A stretch of 5,937 nucleotides of DNA from Gammaproteobacteria bacterium (GTDB lineage Bacteria; Pseudomonadota; Gammaproteobacteria; Xanthomonadales; Xanthomonadaceae). Below the pieces are notes generated by a model. It was not told where the DNA came from. It saw only the letters and a list, made by a program, of their open reading frames with translations, and did not search any database. Below, in pieces: positions 4,596-5,937 of this stretch; positions within the stretch are counted from its first letter, which is position 1; every line of letters starts with the position of its first letter. Position numbers and translations under genes: made by a program. The stretch spans positions 1-5,937 of the forward strand of contig JAAZHF010000305.1 in the NCBI GenBank assembly GCA_012510865.1, written 5' to 3'.

Positions 4596-5840
4596 ATGCA
4601 GGGCTTCGACGCCGACCTGATGCACCACGCCGCGCTGGACGCGCGCATGGTCGCCGCCGCGCGCCCCATCCGGGTCCTCACGCTGGCCAGCTGGCCGTCG
4701 GAGGTGCAGGCGCGCTTCCTCGCCGACCATGCCGCGGGCCGCCGGAGGATGCCGCGGCACGACTATCCGCGGCACGATTTCTCCGCCGCCCGGCGCGAAC
4801 TCGCAGCCGTCGCCGCTGCCGCCGACCCCGGCCATCCGGCCGGCGCCTACCTGCGCGAGTCGGCGCGGTCCTGGGACGTCGCGGCGCGCCTGCTGGAGAG
4901 CCTGGGCCAGCCGGCCGCCGGCGCCCACGCGATGGCCCTGTACGGAAGCCCGGACCAGCCGCTGCCCGGCGGCGGACCGAGCACCCGCGACGCGGCGCGC
5001 CACTTCATCGCCATCGCCGACGAGCTCGACCACGAGCTGCTGTCGCCGGCCGAGCAGGTGCCGGTGTCCGCGCGCGCGCTGCAGCTGCAGCGGCAGGGCG
5101 ACCTCGACGCCTTCTTCGGCGGGCGCGTGGTCGAGGTCGAGCTCGATCCGGGCCTGATCGCGAAGGCCGCCGCCGGCGCCCGGCGCATCCGCCTGCGCGA
5201 CGGCGCGCTGTTCTCGGGCTACGACCGCGCGCAGCTGTTCCACCACGAGGCGCTGGTGCACTCGCTGACCTCGCTCAACGGCGGCGCGCAGCCGCTGTTC
5301 CCGAGCCTGGGGATGGCGTCGCCGCGCACCACCGCCACCCAGGAGGGCCTGGCGACCTTCGCCGAGCAGATCACCGGCAGCCTGGACATCGGGCGCATGA
5401 AGCGCATCAGCCTCCGCACCGAGGCCACCGCGATGGCGCTCGACGGAGCCGACTTCCTCCAGGTCTTCGACTGGTTCCTGGCCTCCGGGCAGCCGGCCGA
5501 CGAGTCCTTCGCATCGGCGCAGCGCGTGTTCCGCGGCGTGCCGATGGCGGGCGGGCACGCCTTCACCAAGGACGCGGTGTACCTGCGCGGCATGGTCGAG
5601 GTGCACACCTTCTTCCGCTGGGCGCTGCGCGAGGACCGGCTCGTGCGCTGCCGGCAGCTGTTCGCCGGCAAGATGACGCTGGAGGACAGCGCGCGCTTCG
5701 CGCCGCTGTTCGACTCCGGCGCGGTGGCGGCGCCGCGCTGGCTCCCGGAGTGGGTCGCGCGCGCCGGCGGCCTGGCCGGGCTGCTGGCGTTCTCGCTGTT
5801 CGCCAACCGCATCCGCATGGATCAGCTCGCCCCCGAGTAG
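4596..5840 (+). CDS. DUF1704 / flavohemoglobin expression-modulating QEGLA motif protein, putative zinc metallopeptidase
   Basis: A 414-residue member of the DUF1704 family, annotated in bacteria as QEGLA-motif proteins. Its eukaryotic relatives include KIAA0895L/MATCAP, a tubulin-tyrosine carboxypeptidase. The hallmarks are present: an HExxxH zincin motif at residues 217-222 (HEALVH, with Glu218 as likely catalytic base and His217 and His222 as zinc ligands) and QEGLA at 249-253 (TATQEGLATFAE; Glu250 is a candidate third ligand), then FTKDAVYLRG (323-332), a conserved C-terminal block as I recall. The N-terminal half is helical and Ala/Arg-rich, with no signal peptide, so it should be cytosolic. 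A short hydrophobic stretch near the end (GGLAGLLAFSLFA, 391-403) looks like a buried helix or weak membrane contact. The bacterial substrate is not established, and the name's link to flavohemoglobin rests on old annotation. The ATG lies 6 nt after the rsgA stop with only a weak AGG ahead, implying cotranscription and probable coupling. Confidence 0.85.
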   Translation: MQGFDADLMHHAALDARMVAAARPIRVLTLASWPSEVQARFLADHAAGRRRMPRHDYPRHDFSAARRELAAVAAAADPGHPAGAYLRESARSWDVAARLLESLGQPAAGAHAMALYGSPDQPLPGGGPSTRDAARHFIAIADELDHELLSPAEQVPVSARALQLQRQGDLDAFFGGRVVEVELDPGLIAKAAAGARRIRLRDGALFSGYDRAQLFHHEALVHSLTSLNGGAQPLFPSLGMASPRTTATQEGLATFAEQITGSLDIGRMKRISLRTEATAMALDGADFLQVFDWFLASGQPADESFASAQRVFRGVPMAGGHAFTKDAVYLRGMVEVHTFFRWALREDRLVRCRQLFAGKMTLEDSARFAPLFDSGAVAAPRWLPEWVARAGGLAGLLAFSLFANRIRMDQLAPE

Positions 5841-5841
5841 T

Positions 5842-5858
5842 GCCGGCCGCTGGCCGGC
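5842..5858 (+). terminator. GC hairpin just after the QEGLA gene stop (possible terminator)
   Basis: GCCGGCC-GCT-GGCCGGC forms a perfect 7-bp G/C stem with a 3-nt loop, beginning 1 nt after the TAG at 5838-5840. No T-run follows (TGCCTCGCGC), so it is not a classical intrinsic terminator. It could act as a 3'-end stabilising stem or as a Rho-assisted end. Confidence 0.4.
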
Positions 5859-5937
5859 TGCCTCGCGCTCCCTCCGCGCGCTCCCATGCGTCAATGAGCA
5901 CTGCATCGCAATTCATCTGTGATGCGCTGAATCGTAA
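5859..5937. other. Intergenic tail to the window edge, less GC-rich
   Basis: No coding frame is recognised here. From about 5886 the sequence becomes clearly richer in A/T than the rest of the window (for example CAATTCATCTGTGATG), as expected for a promoter region of a gene beyond the right edge. Short interleaved inverted repeats occur (GCATC/GATGC and ATTCA/TGAAT), but I cannot name a promoter or regulator site with confidence. Confidence 0.4.

Noticed and set aside
3450..5906. Minus-strand open frame of 818 codons opposite rsgA and the QEGLA gene
   Set aside because: Long antisense frames are common in very GC-rich DNA where stops are rare. The translation is low-complexity Arg/Ala/Gly/His-rich with no recognisable domain, and both genes on the other strand have clear family motifs.
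5918..5933. CRP/Clp-type binding site (TGTGA at 5918-5922)
   Set aside because: The second half-site TCACA is absent at the required spacing, leaving only one half-site.

Overview
The window is very GC-rich, with G/C at nearly every third codon position. AlaA, RsgA and a QEGLA-motif protein, together with short GGAGCGGC...GCCGC palindromic repeats, point to a gammaproteobacterium of the Xanthomonadaceae/Lysobacteraceae type (Lysobacter, Luteimonas or similar). The placement is inferred from protein and repeat character, not from a marker gene or a search.

Layout. (1) Positions 1-725, plus strand: the 3' part of a membrane-anchored NodB-type polysaccharide deacetylase whose start lies left of the window. 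(2) Positions 730-3418, minus strand: a compact three-gene operon read right to left. It holds an AlaA-type alanine aminotransferase, an SGNH/GDSL hydrolase starting 2 nt after the alaA stop, and a class I SAM methyltransferase whose ATG overlaps the hydrolase stop (ATGA). It meets the deacetylase tail to tail with 4 nt between stop codons and no obvious terminator. (3) Positions about 3419-3512: a short divergent control region with two possible -10 boxes around an imperfect palindrome. (4) Positions 3513-5840, plus strand: rsgA (ribosome-assembly GTPase), then 6 nt later a DUF1704/QEGLA-motif putative zinc metallopeptidase, probably one transcription unit, followed by a GC hairpin and about 80 nt of less GC-rich sequence up to the edge. 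There is no gene-free stretch over 300 bases, and I see no RNA gene, CRISPR array, insertion sequence or phage gene.

The genes are mostly housekeeping or general metabolism, and I do not see a new multi-gene system. The least ordinary feature is the 3' end of alaA. It consists of a REP-like array with a 36-bp period that stays open in frame, adds about 43 Pro/Ala-rich residues to the enzyme, and sits directly before the hydrolase start. Each full unit contains a C7 run (coding strand) in the register of a -1 slippery heptamer, and the -1 frame stays open into the hydrolase, so a slip would make an AlaA-hydrolase fusion. Two other points merit a look: the unusual start region of rsgA (a possible leaderless 8-codon minicistron or a frameshift) and the bacterial relative of the tubulin carboxypeptidase MATCAP next to rsgA.
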